From Aeromicrobium yanjiei (lineage in GTDB: Bacteria; Actinomycetota; Actinomycetes; Propionibacteriales; Nocardioidaceae), in NCBI RefSeq assembly GCF_009649075.1, contig NZ_CP045737.1, positions 682,001 to 746,000 of the forward strand: a DNA stretch of 64,000 nucleotides, given 5' to 3'. Within the stretch, counting starts at the first letter, position 1. The number at the start of each line of letters is the position of its first letter. The notes below the pieces were generated by a model. That model did not search any database. It was not told the origin of the DNA and saw only the letters and a list, made by a program, of their open reading frames with translations. Position numbers and translations under genes: made by a program. This document shows, piece after piece, positions 16,513 through 25,178 of this stretch.

Positions 16513-17568
16513 TCACACGACGGAGGCTCGTGCGCCGCGGGCGCTGCGGGTCGGGGGTGTCGAGACCATGGTGGGAGCGGTCGCCGTCGCGTCCCGCTCG
16601 GCGAGACCACGCACGAACGCGCCGATCTCCTCGATCGCGGCGCGAGCCTCCGGGACCCACGAGGCGGCAGCCTGGAACACGTGCACCTGCTTCTCCCAGA
16701 CCTGCAGGTCGCACGGCACCCCGGCCGAGACGAGACGGTTGGCCATGAGCTCGGCGTCGGCCATCAGCACCTCGCGGGAGCCGACGTGGATCAGCGCCGG
16801 GGGCAGGTCGCCGAGCGGCATGTTGACCGGATCGGTCCGCGGGGTCGTGACGCCGCGGCGCGTGTCCATCCGCAGCGACACGTCGGCGAGCTTCGCGACC
16901 GCGTGCAGGGGGAACGTCTGGCAGCGGTGGGCGTTGCGGTGCGCCTTCTTGCCCGCGGGGTCGAAGTCGAGCAGCGGGGACAGCGCGACGACGCCTGAGG
17001 GGCGGCCGAGGCCGTGGTCGATCACCGCTCGGGCCACGCTGAACGCGAGATAGCCGCCCGCGGAGTCTCCGGCGATCGTGATGTTCTCGGGCGCGTACCC
17101 CTGGCCGAGCAGCCAGCGGAAGCCGGCGACGCCGTCGGCGATCGACTCGTTGATCGGCTCGTAGGGCATCTGGCGGTAGCCGACGTTGAGGACGGGCTGC
17201 TTCGCGGCGTACGAGATGCGCGAGACGAGCCGGCGGTGCGTGTTGAGCCCGCACGTCAGGAACGCTCCGCCGTGGAAGTACAGGATCGCGCGCTCGTTGC
17301 CGCCGGTGATGTCCTCGACGCCCTTGGCCTGCAGCCACTCGCTCGTCGTGAGGTCGATCTCGACCGGGCGCCACATCGTGCCCTCGTGGACGGGCAGGAG
17401 CCGTGCGGCGTGCTCGATCACGTTGGGAGGGAAGACGTCGAACGGGAGGTGGGCCCACAACCCGAGCAGGGGTCGGACCGTGTGGCGGAGCCCGAGTCCC
17501 AGCGCCTTGGACTGCAGGCTCGAACCACGGAAGAACTGCGGCTGAGCGGCGAGCGACAGGTGCGCCAT
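16513..17568 (-). CDS. Alpha/beta hydrolase, hormone-sensitive-lipase family
   Basis: Carboxylesterase or lipase of the HSL (family IV) type, 351 residues. The oxyanion-hole motif is ILYFHGGAFLTCG (about residues 94-106), the nucleophile elbow GDSAGG at about 167-172, and the catalytic acid and His lie in the SREVLMADAEL and KQVHVFQ segments. The first 60 residues form a helical cap. There is no signal peptide, but the divergent partner is a wax-ester/diacylglycerol acyltransferase, so intracellular storage-lipid hydrolysis is a plausible role. The ATG follows GAAGGACACCC. A short inverted repeat between the divergent genes may serve a shared regulator. Confidence 0.9.
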   Translation of the reverse strand: MAHLSLAAQPQFFRGSSLQSKALGLGLRHTVRPLLGLWAHLPFDVFPPNVIEHAARLLPVHEGTMWRPVEIDLTTSEWLQAKGVEDITGGNERAILYFHGGAFLTCGLNTHRRLVSRISYAAKQPVLNVGYRQMPYEPINESIADGVAGFRWLLGQGYAPENITIAGDSAGGYLAFSVARAVIDHGLGRPSGVVALSPLLDFDPAGKKAHRNAHRCQTFPLHAVAKLADVSLRMDTRRGVTTPRTDPVNMPLGDLPPALIHVGSREVLMADAELMANRLVSAGVPCDLQVWEKQVHVFQAAASWVPEARAAIEEIGAFVRGLAERDATATAPTMVSTPPTRSARGARASVV

Positions 17569-17618
17569 GGGTGTCCTTCCTTCGGCGTCGAGCCGGTGAC
17601 GATCGCTCGACCAAATTT

Positions 17619-17633
17619 GTCACAACGAGTGAC
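17619..17633. promoter_or_regulatory. Inverted repeat in divergent lipid-gene promoter
   Basis: GTCAC, five bases, GTGAC. It lies between the hydrolase and WS/DGAT genes, just upstream of a TAGCGT -10-like hexamer at 17652-17657 for the rightward gene. It could be a dimeric-repressor operator; the regulator is unknown. Confidence 0.35.
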
Positions 17634-17695
17634 GTGCGCCACACGGAGCGTTAGCGTACTCCCGGTACGTCCCGCCCGCAGCCGAAGGAACCTGA

Positions 17696-19072
17696 ATGTC
17701 GTTCATGCCCCCCACCGACTCGATGTTCCTTCTGGCGGAGTCGCGGGACCAGCCGATGCACGTCGGAGGTCTCCAGCTGTTCGTCCCGCCGGAGGACGCC
17801 GGGCCCGACTACGTGAGCGAGACCGTCGCCTCGTTCCGCGACCTCGGTGAGGTGTCCCCGCTGTTCCGCAAGCGACCGGCGGAGCCGGTCGGGACCTTGG
17901 GCAACACGTGGTGGGCCGCCGACGAGACGATCGACTTCGACTACCACGTCCGGCACTCCGCGGTGCCGCGGCCGGGCCGGATCCGGGAGCTCCTGCAGCT
18001 GACCTCCCGGTGGCACGGCTCGCTGCTCGACCGGCACCGGCCGCTGTGGGAGGCGCACGTCGTCGAGGGGCTGGCCGACGGCCGGATCGCGGTCTACACC
18101 AAGGTCCACCACTCGATGCTGGACGGCGTGTCGGCGCTGCGGCTGATCCAGAAGACGCTGAGCGCGGACCCGGACGCCCGCGACTGCATACCGCCCTGGG
18201 GGGTCATGCCGCACGGCGGTGGCGGGTCGAAGCGCGGCCTGGACCCGATGGGCCTGCTGCGCACGGGGGCGGGTGCGCTCGGTGACATCGCCGGCCTGGT
18301 GCCCGCCTCGCTTCGCATCGGCAGCCAGGTCCTGCGCGACGGCGACGTGACCCTGCCCCGGGCTCCCAAGACGATCCTCAACGGGCCGGTCGGGGGATCG
18401 CGCCGGTTCGCGGCGCAGTCGTGGGAGATCGAGCGCATCCAGCGCGTGGCGAAGTCATCGGCCACGACGCTGAACGACGTCGTGCTGGCCATGGTCTCCG
18501 GTGCCCTGCGCCAGTACCTGCTCGAGCAGCACGCCCTGCCGGACGACCCCATGACGGCGATGGTGCCGGTGTCCCTGTCGCTGCGAGCCGGCTCGGCGGA
18601 GGACGACGCCGAGCCCGGCAACGCGACTGGCGCGATCGTGGTCAACCTCGCCACCGACCGCGAGCAGGGGGCCAGCCGCCTGGAGGAGATCGCGTACTCC
18701 TCGCGGCAGGCCAAGAAGATCATGGGCGACCTGACGCCCACCCAGATCCTCGCGTTCTCGGCGCTGCAGGTGCTGCCCCTCGCCCTGGGCCCGGTGCCGG
18801 GCTTCGTCAAGTACACCCACCCGCCGTTCAACGTCATCGTGTCCAACGTGCCGGGGCCCAAGGAGCCGATGTACTTCAACGGCTCGCGACTCGACGGCCT
18901 GTACCCGGTGTCGATCGTGCTCGACGGGCAGGCGCTCAACATCACGCTCACCAGCCGGGACAAGTACCTCGACTTCGGTCTCATCGGCTGCCGCGCCTCG
19001 GTGCCGCACCTCCAGCGGCTGCTGCTCCACCTCGAGTCGTCCCTCGCCGAGCTGGAGCAGTCCTGGGGCTGA
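17696..19072 (+). CDS. WS/DGAT O-acyltransferase
   Basis: Bifunctional wax-ester synthase / acyl-CoA:diacylglycerol acyltransferase that makes storage lipids. The catalytic HHxxxDG motif is HHSMLDG at residues 138-144, within the N-terminal chloramphenicol-acetyltransferase-like fold. The C-terminal DUF1298 half contains NVIVSNVPGPKEPMYFNG and the conserved SIVLDGQALNITLTS stretch. Length (458 residues) is normal. The start follows GAAGGAACCTGA, a good ribosome site. It is divergent from a lipase-like gene and followed by an epimerase and an acyl-CoA dehydrogenase, so this stretch reads as a lipid storage and turnover cluster. Confidence 0.95.
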   Translation: MSFMPPTDSMFLLAESRDQPMHVGGLQLFVPPEDAGPDYVSETVASFRDLGEVSPLFRKRPAEPVGTLGNTWWAADETIDFDYHVRHSAVPRPGRIRELLQLTSRWHGSLLDRHRPLWEAHVVEGLADGRIAVYTKVHHSMLDGVSALRLIQKTLSADPDARDCIPPWGVMPHGGGGSKRGLDPMGLLRTGAGALGDIAGLVPASLRIGSQVLRDGDVTLPRAPKTILNGPVGGSRRFAAQSWEIERIQRVAKSSATTLNDVVLAMVSGALRQYLLEQHALPDDPMTAMVPVSLSLRAGSAEDDAEPGNATGAIVVNLATDREQGASRLEEIAYSSRQAKKIMGDLTPTQILAFSALQVLPLALGPVPGFVKYTHPPFNVIVSNVPGPKEPMYFNGSRLDGLYPVSIVLDGQALNITLTSRDKYLDFGLIGCRASVPHLQRLLLHLESSLAELEQSWG

Positions 19073-19087
19073 CGACGTCCCGCAGGG

Positions 19088-19131
19088 TTGAACGTGTTCA
19101 AAACTCCGCTAGGGTGCAGTGACACGTTCAA
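19088..19131 (+). promoter_or_regulatory. TetR-type (KstR-like) operator pair and promoter
   Basis: TTGAACGTGTTCAA at 19088-19101 is a perfect palindrome with a 2-base centre, matching the pattern T-N2-AAC-N2-GTT-N2-A known for KstR-type repressors. A second element, ACACGTTCAA at 19122-19131, repeats half of it in inverted order. A TAGGGT -10-like box lies between them at 19114-19119, so a bound repressor would cover the promoter of the epimerase gene. Confidence 0.6.
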
Positions 19132-19143
19132 CGAGGAGGCGGC

Positions 19144-20073
19144 ATGCACGATCTGAGGACCGCGACGATCGCGGGGGCAACCGGACATGTCGGCACGTAC
19201 GTGCGGCAGCACCTCGAGGCGCAGGGCGTCACCGTGCGGGCCATCGGACGTGGCGCGGGAAGCGACGCGACGTGGGACGACCCCGACGCGCTCGTGCGGG
19301 CCGTGGACGGCACCGACCTGCTCGTCAACTTCGCGGGCCGCTCGGTGAGCTGCCGCTACACGAAGTCGAACGTCGACGAGATGTTCAGGTCGCGCATCGC
19401 GACGACGGCCGCACTGGGGCGGGCGACCGCCGCGGCGGCGAGCCCGCCGGCCCTCTGGGTCAATGCGAGCACCGGGACGATCTATCGCGACTCCCGGGAC
19501 CGCCCCATGGACGAGATCGGCGGAGACATCGGCTCGGGGCTGTCGGTCGAGCTCGCCCGCGCCTGGGAGCACGAGCTCTTCGCAGCAGCCACCGACGTGC
19601 GCCGGATCGCGCTGCGCATGACGATCGTCCTGGGGGCCGGCGGCGGGGCGGTCAACCCGTTCATCAACCTGGCCCGCATGGGCTTCGGCGGGCCGATGGG
19701 CGACGGCGAGCAGCGCTTCAGCTGGGTGCACGCGGACGACGTCGCCCGCGCGATCGTCCACCTGCACGAGCACCCCGAGATCGCCGGTCCGGTCAACGTG
19801 GCCGCTCCCGAGGTCGTCGGCAATGCCGAGCTCATGAGGCTGGTGCGAGAGACGATGGGACGCCGGCACGGACTGGCCGAGCCGCGCTGGCTGCTCGAGA
19901 TCGGTGCCCGGATCATCCGGACCGAGGCCGAGCTGGTCCTCAAGAGCCGCTGGGTCGAGTCGCGGGTGCTCCGGGAGTCCGGCTTCGTGTTCGAGCACGC
20001 CACGCTCCGGTCGGCGCTCGAACAGATCGCCAGGCAGACGCGCCGCGGGCTCCTCCCGGTCGCGCTGGGCTGA
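19144..20073 (+). CDS. TIGR01777-family NAD-dependent epimerase
   Basis: Extended SDR-fold oxidoreductase/epimerase of the YfcH/TIGR01777 group, 309 residues. The dinucleotide motif is AGATGHVGTYV near residues 9-19. LVNFAGRSVSCRYTKSNVDE is the family's distinctive block, then LWVNASTGTIYRDS, and the C-terminal DUF1731 domain carries LRESGFVFEHATLRSAL. The usual catalytic Tyr-x3-Lys is not evident, as in this group generally. The ATG follows ACGAGGAGGCGGC, a strong ribosome site. A palindromic TetR-type operator spans the promoter, so expression is probably repressed by an acyl-CoA- or steroid-type sensor encoded elsewhere. Confidence 0.9.
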   Translation: MHDLRTATIAGATGHVGTYVRQHLEAQGVTVRAIGRGAGSDATWDDPDALVRAVDGTDLLVNFAGRSVSCRYTKSNVDEMFRSRIATTAALGRATAAAASPPALWVNASTGTIYRDSRDRPMDEIGGDIGSGLSVELARAWEHELFAAATDVRRIALRMTIVLGAGGGAVNPFINLARMGFGGPMGDGEQRFSWVHADDVARAIVHLHEHPEIAGPVNVAAPEVVGNAELMRLVRETMGRRHGLAEPRWLLEIGARIIRTEAELVLKSRWVESRVLRESGFVFEHATLRSALEQIARQTRRGLLPVALG

Positions 20074-20109
20074 GCAGCGGCCCGGGTCGCCGGGGGTTCC
20101 GGGGCACTG

Positions 20110-20115
20110 CACACT
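20110..20115 (+). promoter_or_regulatory. -10 box, leaderless promoter of the DMT transporter
   Basis: CACACT, six bases, then GTG at 20122. The first base departs from the usual T, so it is weaker than the others. Confidence 0.35.
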
Positions 20116-20121
20116 GGTCCG

Positions 20122-20991
20122 GTGAATGCGCTCCTCGCCATCGTCGCCATCGTGGGAGTCTCGGCATCGGGGCCACTCATGGCCGGGGCCGCCGCCCCGG
20201 CTCTCGCGATCGCGTTCTGGCGCAATGCGCTCGGAACGCTCGCGGTGGCCCCGTTCGCGGTGCCGGTCAGGCACGAGCTGGCAGGGCTCGGGCGCGACGG
20301 CTGGCGGACGGTCGGATTCGCCGGCGTGATGCTCGCGGCGCACTTCGCGACCTGGTGCACGTCGCTGAAGATGACCTCGGTCGCCGCCGCGACCGCGATG
20401 GTCAGCATGCAGGTCGTGTTCGTCGTGATCATCGACCGACTGCGCGGCGACTCCGCCGCGCCTGCCGTCATGGTCGGCATCGGGGTCGCGGTCGTCGGGG
20501 TGCTCGTGATCACCGGGGTCGACTTCTCGCTGTCGGCGCGCGCACTCGCCGGTGACCTGCTCGCCCTCCTGGGCGGGCTGACCGCGGCGCTCTACCTCAT
20601 GGCCGGTAGTCGGGTGCGCGAGAGCATCTCGACGTCGGCCTACACGTTCGCGTGCTACGGGATCTGCGCGGTCACCCTCGCGGTCGGGGCCCTCGTGGCC
20701 CAGGTCGAGATGGTCGACTTCACCGGGCGCACGTGGCTCGCGATCGTGGCGGTGACGATCTGCGCGCAGCTGCTGGGGCACTCGGTCCTGAACCACCTGC
20801 TGGCGGTGATGAGCCCCGGTCTGATCTCGTTGCTGCTCCTCCTCGAGGTGCCCGGGGCGGCGATCCTGGCGGGCATCTTCCTCGACCAGACCCCTCCTGC
20901 AGGGGTCTACGTGGGCCTCGTCCTGATCCTCGCCGGACTCGTCGTGGTGGTCGCGCGCCGCACGCCGCCGGAGGTCGTGCTCGCCGAGTGA
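20122..20991 (+). CDS. EamA/DMT-superfamily transporter
   Basis: Drug/metabolite-type permease, 289 residues with ten predicted membrane helices in two five-helix halves. Each half contains an EamA-like pattern: SASGPLMAGAAAPALAIAFW at the start of the first and LAGDLLALLGGLTAALYLMAGS at the start of the second. The last helix is GVYVGLVLILAGLVVVVA, followed by a short charged tail. The substrate cannot be predicted. The GTG start is placed by the hydrophobic N-terminus and by a -10-like box six bases upstream, indicating an independent promoter 48 bases after the epimerase gene. Confidence 0.9.
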   Translation: MNALLAIVAIVGVSASGPLMAGAAAPALAIAFWRNALGTLAVAPFAVPVRHELAGLGRDGWRTVGFAGVMLAAHFATWCTSLKMTSVAAATAMVSMQVVFVVIIDRLRGDSAAPAVMVGIGVAVVGVLVITGVDFSLSARALAGDLLALLGGLTAALYLMAGSRVRESISTSAYTFACYGICAVTLAVGALVAQVEMVDFTGRTWLAIVAVTICAQLLGHSVLNHLLAVMSPGLISLLLLLEVPGAAILAGIFLDQTPPAGVYVGLVLILAGLVVVVARRTPPEVVLAE

Positions 20992-21044
20992 CGGGTGGCC
21001 CACGTCACCCCACCGGCCCCGCGACGGGGGCAGCGCACCCTCGG

Positions 21045-21050
21045 TACAGT
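21045..21050 (+). promoter_or_regulatory. -10 box upstream of the acyl-CoA dehydrogenase
   Basis: TACAGT, followed about 33 bases after the predicted start site by the ATG at 21090 with AGGGAG as ribosome site. No clear -35 is seen. Confidence 0.4.
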
Positions 21051-21089
21051 CAGCGTGTCATCGCCGCAGCAACGTAGGGAGCACCCACG

Positions 21090-22283
21090 ATGGGTCGTCT
21101 GGTCAGCACCGAAGGTCTCACCGAGGATCAGCAGGAGATCCTGAAGCTCGTCCGGCAGTTCGTCGAGAAGGAGATCCTTCCGGTCGCCACCGACCTGGAG
21201 CACAAGGACGAGTACCCGACCGACATCGTCGAGGGCCTCAAGGAGCTGGGCATCTTCGGGCTGATGATCCCCGAGGAGTTCGGCGGCCTGGGGGAGTCGC
21301 TGCTGACGTACGCACTGGTGGTCGAGGAGATCGCGCGCGGCTGGATGAGCGTCAGCGGCGTCATCAACACGCACTTCATCGTGGCGTACCTGCTGATGCA
21401 GCACGGCACGGACGAGCAGAAGGCCAAGTACCTGCCCAAGATGGCGACAGGTGAGGTCCGGGGCGCGTTCAGCATGAGCGAGCCGAGCCTGGGCTCGGAC
21501 GTCTCGGCGATCTCGACCAAGGCCACCAAGCTCGACGACGGCGGCTACGAGATCAGCGGCCAGAAGATGTGGCTGACGAACGGCGGCTCGTCCACCCTCG
21601 TCGCGGTCCTGGTCAAGACCGACGAGGGTGAGGACAGCGTCTACAAGAACATGACGACGTTCCTCATCGAGAAGGAAGCCGGCTTCGGCGAGACGGCCCA
21701 GGGCATCACGATCCCGGGCAAGATCGACAAGATGGGCTACAAGGGCATCGACACGACCGAGATGATCCTGGACAAGCACCGCACGACGTCCGAGCAGATC
21801 CTCGGTGGCGTCCCGGGCAAGGGCTTCTACCAGATGATGGACGGTGTCGAGGTCGGCCGGGTCAACGTCGGCGCCCGCGCGGTCGGCATCGCCAACCGGG
21901 CCTTCGAGCTCGGCGTCGCGTACGCGCAGCAGCGCGAGACGTTCGGCAAGCCCATCGCGCAGCACCAGGCGATCTTGTTCCGCATCGCCGAGATGGCGAC
22001 CAAGGTCGAGACCGCGCACGCGATGGTCGTCAAGGCCGCACGCCTCAAGGACGCCGGCAAGCGCAACGACGTCGAGGCCGGCATGGCCAAGATGATCGCC
22101 TCGGAGTACTGCAACGAGGTCGTCCAGGACTCGTTCCGCATCCATGGCGGCTACGGTTACTCCAAGGAGTACGAGATCGAGCGCCTCTACCGTGAGGCCG
22201 CGTTCATGCTCATCGGTGAAGGAACGTCCGACATCCAGAAGATGATCATCGGCCGCGCACTCCTGAAGGACTACAAGCTGTAG
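21090..22283 (+). CDS. Acyl-CoA dehydrogenase
   Basis: FAD flavoprotein that oxidises an acyl-CoA to the trans-2-enoyl-CoA, passing electrons to ETF. The 397 residues show the N-terminal helical domain (LTEDQQEILKLVRQFVEKEI), the FAD-contact block SMSEPSLGSDVSAI and MWLTNGGSS (about residues 127-175), and the C-terminal helices with QQRETFGKPIAQHQ. The final IGEGTSDIQKMIIGRALL contains the Glu that is the catalytic base in short/medium-chain members. All signature residues are present. Promoter and ribosome site are its own. Chain-length preference is not determinable. Confidence 0.95.
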   Translation: MGRLVSTEGLTEDQQEILKLVRQFVEKEILPVATDLEHKDEYPTDIVEGLKELGIFGLMIPEEFGGLGESLLTYALVVEEIARGWMSVSGVINTHFIVAYLLMQHGTDEQKAKYLPKMATGEVRGAFSMSEPSLGSDVSAISTKATKLDDGGYEISGQKMWLTNGGSSTLVAVLVKTDEGEDSVYKNMTTFLIEKEAGFGETAQGITIPGKIDKMGYKGIDTTEMILDKHRTTSEQILGGVPGKGFYQMMDGVEVGRVNVGARAVGIANRAFELGVAYAQQRETFGKPIAQHQAILFRIAEMATKVETAHAMVVKAARLKDAGKRNDVEAGMAKMIASEYCNEVVQDSFRIHGGYGYSKEYEIERLYREAAFMLIGEGTSDIQKMIIGRALLKDYKL

Positions 22284-22313
22284 CCCTTACCGACGTCGCC
22301 CTCGGAGGCAACC

Positions 22314-22796
22314 ATGGCTGAGATCTTCTCGTTGGAGTACCCGCAGTCGCTTGGCATCTATGACAAGTACGCCGACGCGCAGAAGGCCGTCGACTACCTC
22401 TCGGACGAGGGCTTCCCGGTCGAGAACGTCCTGATCGTCGGCACCGAGCTGCGCCAGGTCGAGCGGGTCACGGGCCGGCTGACCTGGGGCCGCGTGCTCT
22501 CGGCCGGCGCCGCGTCCGGTGCGTGGCTCGGTCTGCTCATCGGCCTGTTCCTCAGCCTGTTCGCGGAGGGCAGCTCGGCGGTCGTCACGATCATCGGCGG
22601 CATCGTGTTCGGCATCGTGTTCGGGCTCATCTCCGGTGCGCTCGGCTACGCGGCCACGCGCGGCAAGCGGGACTTCAGCTCGGTGCAGAAGGTCGTGGCG
22701 ACCAAGTACGAGATCCTCGTCGAGCACAAGCACCTCGCCGCCGGACAGGCCCTGCTGGCCAAGATGCCCGGCAACACCACCTCGCCCTTCGCCTGA
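22314..22796 (+). CDS. General-stress-protein-like membrane protein (GSP17M type)
   Basis: A 160-residue protein with an N-terminal soluble segment related to general stress protein 17M (GIYDKYADAQKAVDYLSDEGF, residues 13-33). Two glycine-rich membrane helices follow (AGAASGAWLGLLIGLFLSLF and IIGGIVFGIVFGLISGALGY), then a soluble tail with KYEILVEHKHLAAGQALL. The first and last parts may pair into one small alpha/beta domain around the membrane hairpin. It starts 30 bases after the dehydrogenase with GGAGG as ribosome site and is likely co-transcribed. No catalytic motif. Confidence 0.88.
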   Translation: MAEIFSLEYPQSLGIYDKYADAQKAVDYLSDEGFPVENVLIVGTELRQVERVTGRLTWGRVLSAGAASGAWLGLLIGLFLSLFAEGSSAVVTIIGGIVFGIVFGLISGALGYAATRGKRDFSSVQKVVATKYEILVEHKHLAAGQALLAKMPGNTTSPFA

Positions 22797-22820
22797 CCTC
22801 ACCCGGGAGCGCACACCGCA

Positions 22821-23858
22821 ATGACCACCAAGACCAACGCCGGCAACTTCTTCGAGGACTTCAAGGTCGGGCAGGTGCTCGAGCACGCGACGCCGCGCAC
22901 CGTGACCGAGGGGGACCGTGCGCTGTACGGCGCGCTGTACCCCACGAGGTTCGCGGTGCCGTCCTCGGCGGAGTTCGCGGCGTCGGTCGGGTTGAGCCCC
23001 GCCCCGGTCGAGGAGCTCATCGCGTTCCACATCGCGTTCGGCAAGACGGTCCCCGACGTGTCGCTCAACGCGGTGGCCAATCTCGGCTACGCGGAGTGCC
23101 GCTTCCACCGTCCGGTCGTGCCCGGCGACACGCTGCGCACGTCCTCGGAGGTCATCGGGCTCAAGCAGAACTCCAACGGCAGGACGGGAGTGGTGTACGT
23201 CCGCTCGACCGCGACCAACCAGCGCGGCGAGGTCGCGCTGGACTGGGCCCGGTGGGTCATGGTGCACAAGCGGGACGCCGAGGCCCCCGCGCCCGAGACG
23301 GTCGTGCCCGAGCTCGCACCGGCCGTCGATGCCGCGGACCTCATCGTGCCCGAGGGGCTCGACTTCACGTCGTACGACTTCGCGGCCGCGGGGGAGACGC
23401 ACCGCTTCGACGACTACGAGGTGGGCGAGACGATCGATCACGTCGACGGCGTGACCCTGACCGATCCCGAGCACATGCTGGCGACCCGGCTGTGGCAGAA
23501 CACCGCCAAGGTCCACTTCAGCACCGAGGCGCGGCCCGACGGCACCCGGCTGGTCTACGGCGGGCACGTCATCTCGATGGCTCGCGCGCTGTCGTTCAAC
23601 GGCCTGGCCAACGCCCAGCTCATCGCCGCGATCAACGCGGGTGCGCACACCGCCCCGGCGTTCGCGGGCGACACCATCTACGCGTGGTCCGAGGTGCTCG
23701 ACAAGGCCGAGACGCCGGCCCCCGGGGTCGGTGCGCTGCGGCTTCGACTCGTCGCGACCAAGGGGCGCGACGAGACCACCACCCTGCGGGGCGAGGACGG
23801 CAAGTACGCCCCTGGCGTCCTGCTCGACCTGGACTACTGGGCGTTCGTGCCGCGATGA
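22821..23858 (+). CDS. MaoC-family dehydratase, double hotdog
   Basis: (R)-specific enoyl-CoA hydratase-like protein, 345 residues, with two hotdog domains. The first (about residues 8-165) contains FEDFKVGQVLEHATPRTVTEGD. The second (about 190-345) contains DDYEVGETIDHVDGVTLTDPEHM and the VYGGHVISMARAL helix. Domain 2 keeps the hydratase-like Asp-x-His spacing better than domain 1, as usual in double hotdogs where one half is degenerate. Tight packing with the phosphatase gene (ATGA overlap) places it in an operon. It could act on the acyl-CoA dehydrogenase product; that link is inferred from proximity. Confidence 0.9.
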   Translation: MTTKTNAGNFFEDFKVGQVLEHATPRTVTEGDRALYGALYPTRFAVPSSAEFAASVGLSPAPVEELIAFHIAFGKTVPDVSLNAVANLGYAECRFHRPVVPGDTLRTSSEVIGLKQNSNGRTGVVYVRSTATNQRGEVALDWARWVMVHKRDAEAPAPETVVPELAPAVDAADLIVPEGLDFTSYDFAAAGETHRFDDYEVGETIDHVDGVTLTDPEHMLATRLWQNTAKVHFSTEARPDGTRLVYGGHVISMARALSFNGLANAQLIAAINAGAHTAPAFAGDTIYAWSEVLDKAETPAPGVGALRLRLVATKGRDETTTLRGEDGKYAPGVLLDLDYWAFVPR

Positions 23859-24439
23859 GCTCCCCGGCCGATCTCGAGGACCAGCTCTGGCTGGTCCGCC
23901 ACGGCGAGACCGAGTGGAGCCTGAGCGGACAGCACACCTCCACGACCGATCTCCCGATGACCGCGAGCGGGGAGGCCGGCGCGCGGACGCTCGCGCCGCT
24001 TCTCGCCGAGCTCGACTTCGCGCAGGTGCTGACCAGTCCGCGCCAGCGCGCCCGTCGGACCGCAGAGCTCGCGGGGTTCCCCGACGCCGAGCCCGACGAG
24101 GATCTCGTCGAGTGGTCCTACGGCGACTACGAAGGGCTCACGACGCCGCAGATCCAGGAGTCGGTGCCCGGCTGGTCGATCTGGTCGCACCCGAGCCCCG
24201 GCGGCGAGACCGCTGCCGAGGTCAGCGAGCGGCTCGACCGGGTCGTCGCGCGGGCACGTGCGGCAGAGGGGAAGACGCTGGTCTTCGCGCACGGGCACTC
24301 GCTGCGCGCGCTGGCAGCCAGGTGGCTCGAGGTCGACGTCGCCGAGGGCCGCCACTTCGCTCTCGACACCTCGACCATCTCGGTGCTGGGTGTCGACCGG
24401 GGCACCCCGGTCGTCCGCCGTTGGAACGTCCAGCCGTGA
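23855..24439 (+). CDS. Histidine phosphatase family protein
   Basis: Phosphoglycerate-mutase-like phosphatase, 194 residues. The phospho-accepting motif is VRHGETEW (residues 14-21). The second Arg lies in TSPRQRARRTAEL, the acid in VEWSYGDYEG, and the second catalytic His in FAHGHSLRALAARW. These are the four core elements of the family. It overlaps the MaoC stop by four bases and the following lipoprotein gene by four bases (GTGA), so all three are translationally coupled. The substrate is unknown; such proteins include broad sugar-phosphate and alpha-ribazole phosphatases. Confidence 0.92.
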   Translation: MSSPADLEDQLWLVRHGETEWSLSGQHTSTTDLPMTASGEAGARTLAPLLAELDFAQVLTSPRQRARRTAELAGFPDAEPDEDLVEWSYGDYEGLTTPQIQESVPGWSIWSHPSPGGETAAEVSERLDRVVARARAAEGKTLVFAHGHSLRALAARWLEVDVAEGRHFALDTSTISVLGVDRGTPVVRRWNVQP

Positions 24440-25149
24440 CCCGCCTCGTCGTCACTCTCGCCGTGACGCTCGCCGTGCTCGCGGGGTGCGGCGGCTCGGC
24501 GTCGGACGAGGGTGCGCCGCAGAGGGCGGCGGCCACGACCGCCGGGCCCGCCGTGCGCACCGTGGCCGAGCTGGCGGCCGCGCTGCCGCGCACGAACCAG
24601 GTCCCCGGTGGTGACGAGAAGGTGTTCTCGTGCCCCGGGGAGGAGTCCTGCCGGGCCCACCCCGACCGGGTGAGCGTCGGCGTGCAGCTCGAGCCGTCAC
24701 TCACCGACGAGCAGGTCAAGAAGCGGTACGACGTGTACGTCCTGCCGGAGAACCTCCAGGTGACGGCGGAGGCCTGGAAGGACGAGTCTGCGGCCGAGCA
24801 GGCCGTGGCGGACGCTCGCGCCGAGCAGAGGCGTTTCGTCGGCAGGTTCGCGACCAAGGGCAAGGACACCTCGGACACGTCCTACACGTTCGGCTCGAAG
24901 GGGGTGGGCACCGTCGACGACCTGACGATGGGCGAGTGGGAGGGATTTGTCGGACGCCGCGAGGAGGTGCTGACCAACCCCGACGGCGACACCGACTCGG
25001 CACCGGTCGTCTCGATCACCCTGCATGTCTCGAACGGCAACACGACCGTGCAGGTCGTCGCCTCCGTGCTCGACGCCGAGGAGCGGGCCGGTGACGCCGA
25101 GGCGCTCGCTCGCCAGGTCGCCGAGGAGTACATCGGTCGTCTCGCCTGA
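24436..25149 (+). CDS. Lipoprotein of unknown function
   Basis: A 237-residue secreted lipoprotein. The signal peptide MTRLVVTLAVTLAVLAGCGG has a lipobox LAGC with Cys18 as the acylation site. The mature part begins with a low-complexity Ala/Thr linker, then a globular domain with two nearby cysteines (VFSCPGEESC) and many charged residues. No enzymatic signature is seen. The GTG start overlaps the phosphatase stop, so it is the third gene of the MaoC operon. Homologues were not recognised by eye. Confidence 0.82.
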   Translation: MTRLVVTLAVTLAVLAGCGGSASDEGAPQRAAATTAGPAVRTVAELAAALPRTNQVPGGDEKVFSCPGEESCRAHPDRVSVGVQLEPSLTDEQVKKRYDVYVLPENLQVTAEAWKDESAAEQAVADARAEQRRFVGRFATKGKDTSDTSYTFGSKGVGTVDDLTMGEWEGFVGRREEVLTNPDGDTDSAPVVSITLHVSNGNTTVQVVASVLDAEERAGDAEALARQVAEEYIGRLA

Positions 25150-25166
25150 TCGTCGGTCGCAGCCGA

Positions 25167-25172
25167 TAGCCT
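25167..25172 (+). promoter_or_regulatory. -10 box, leaderless promoter of the PHP gene
   Basis: TAGCCT, six bases, then GTG at 25179. This favours 25179 over the GTG at 25173. Confidence 0.5.
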
Positions 25173-25178
25173 GTGGCC

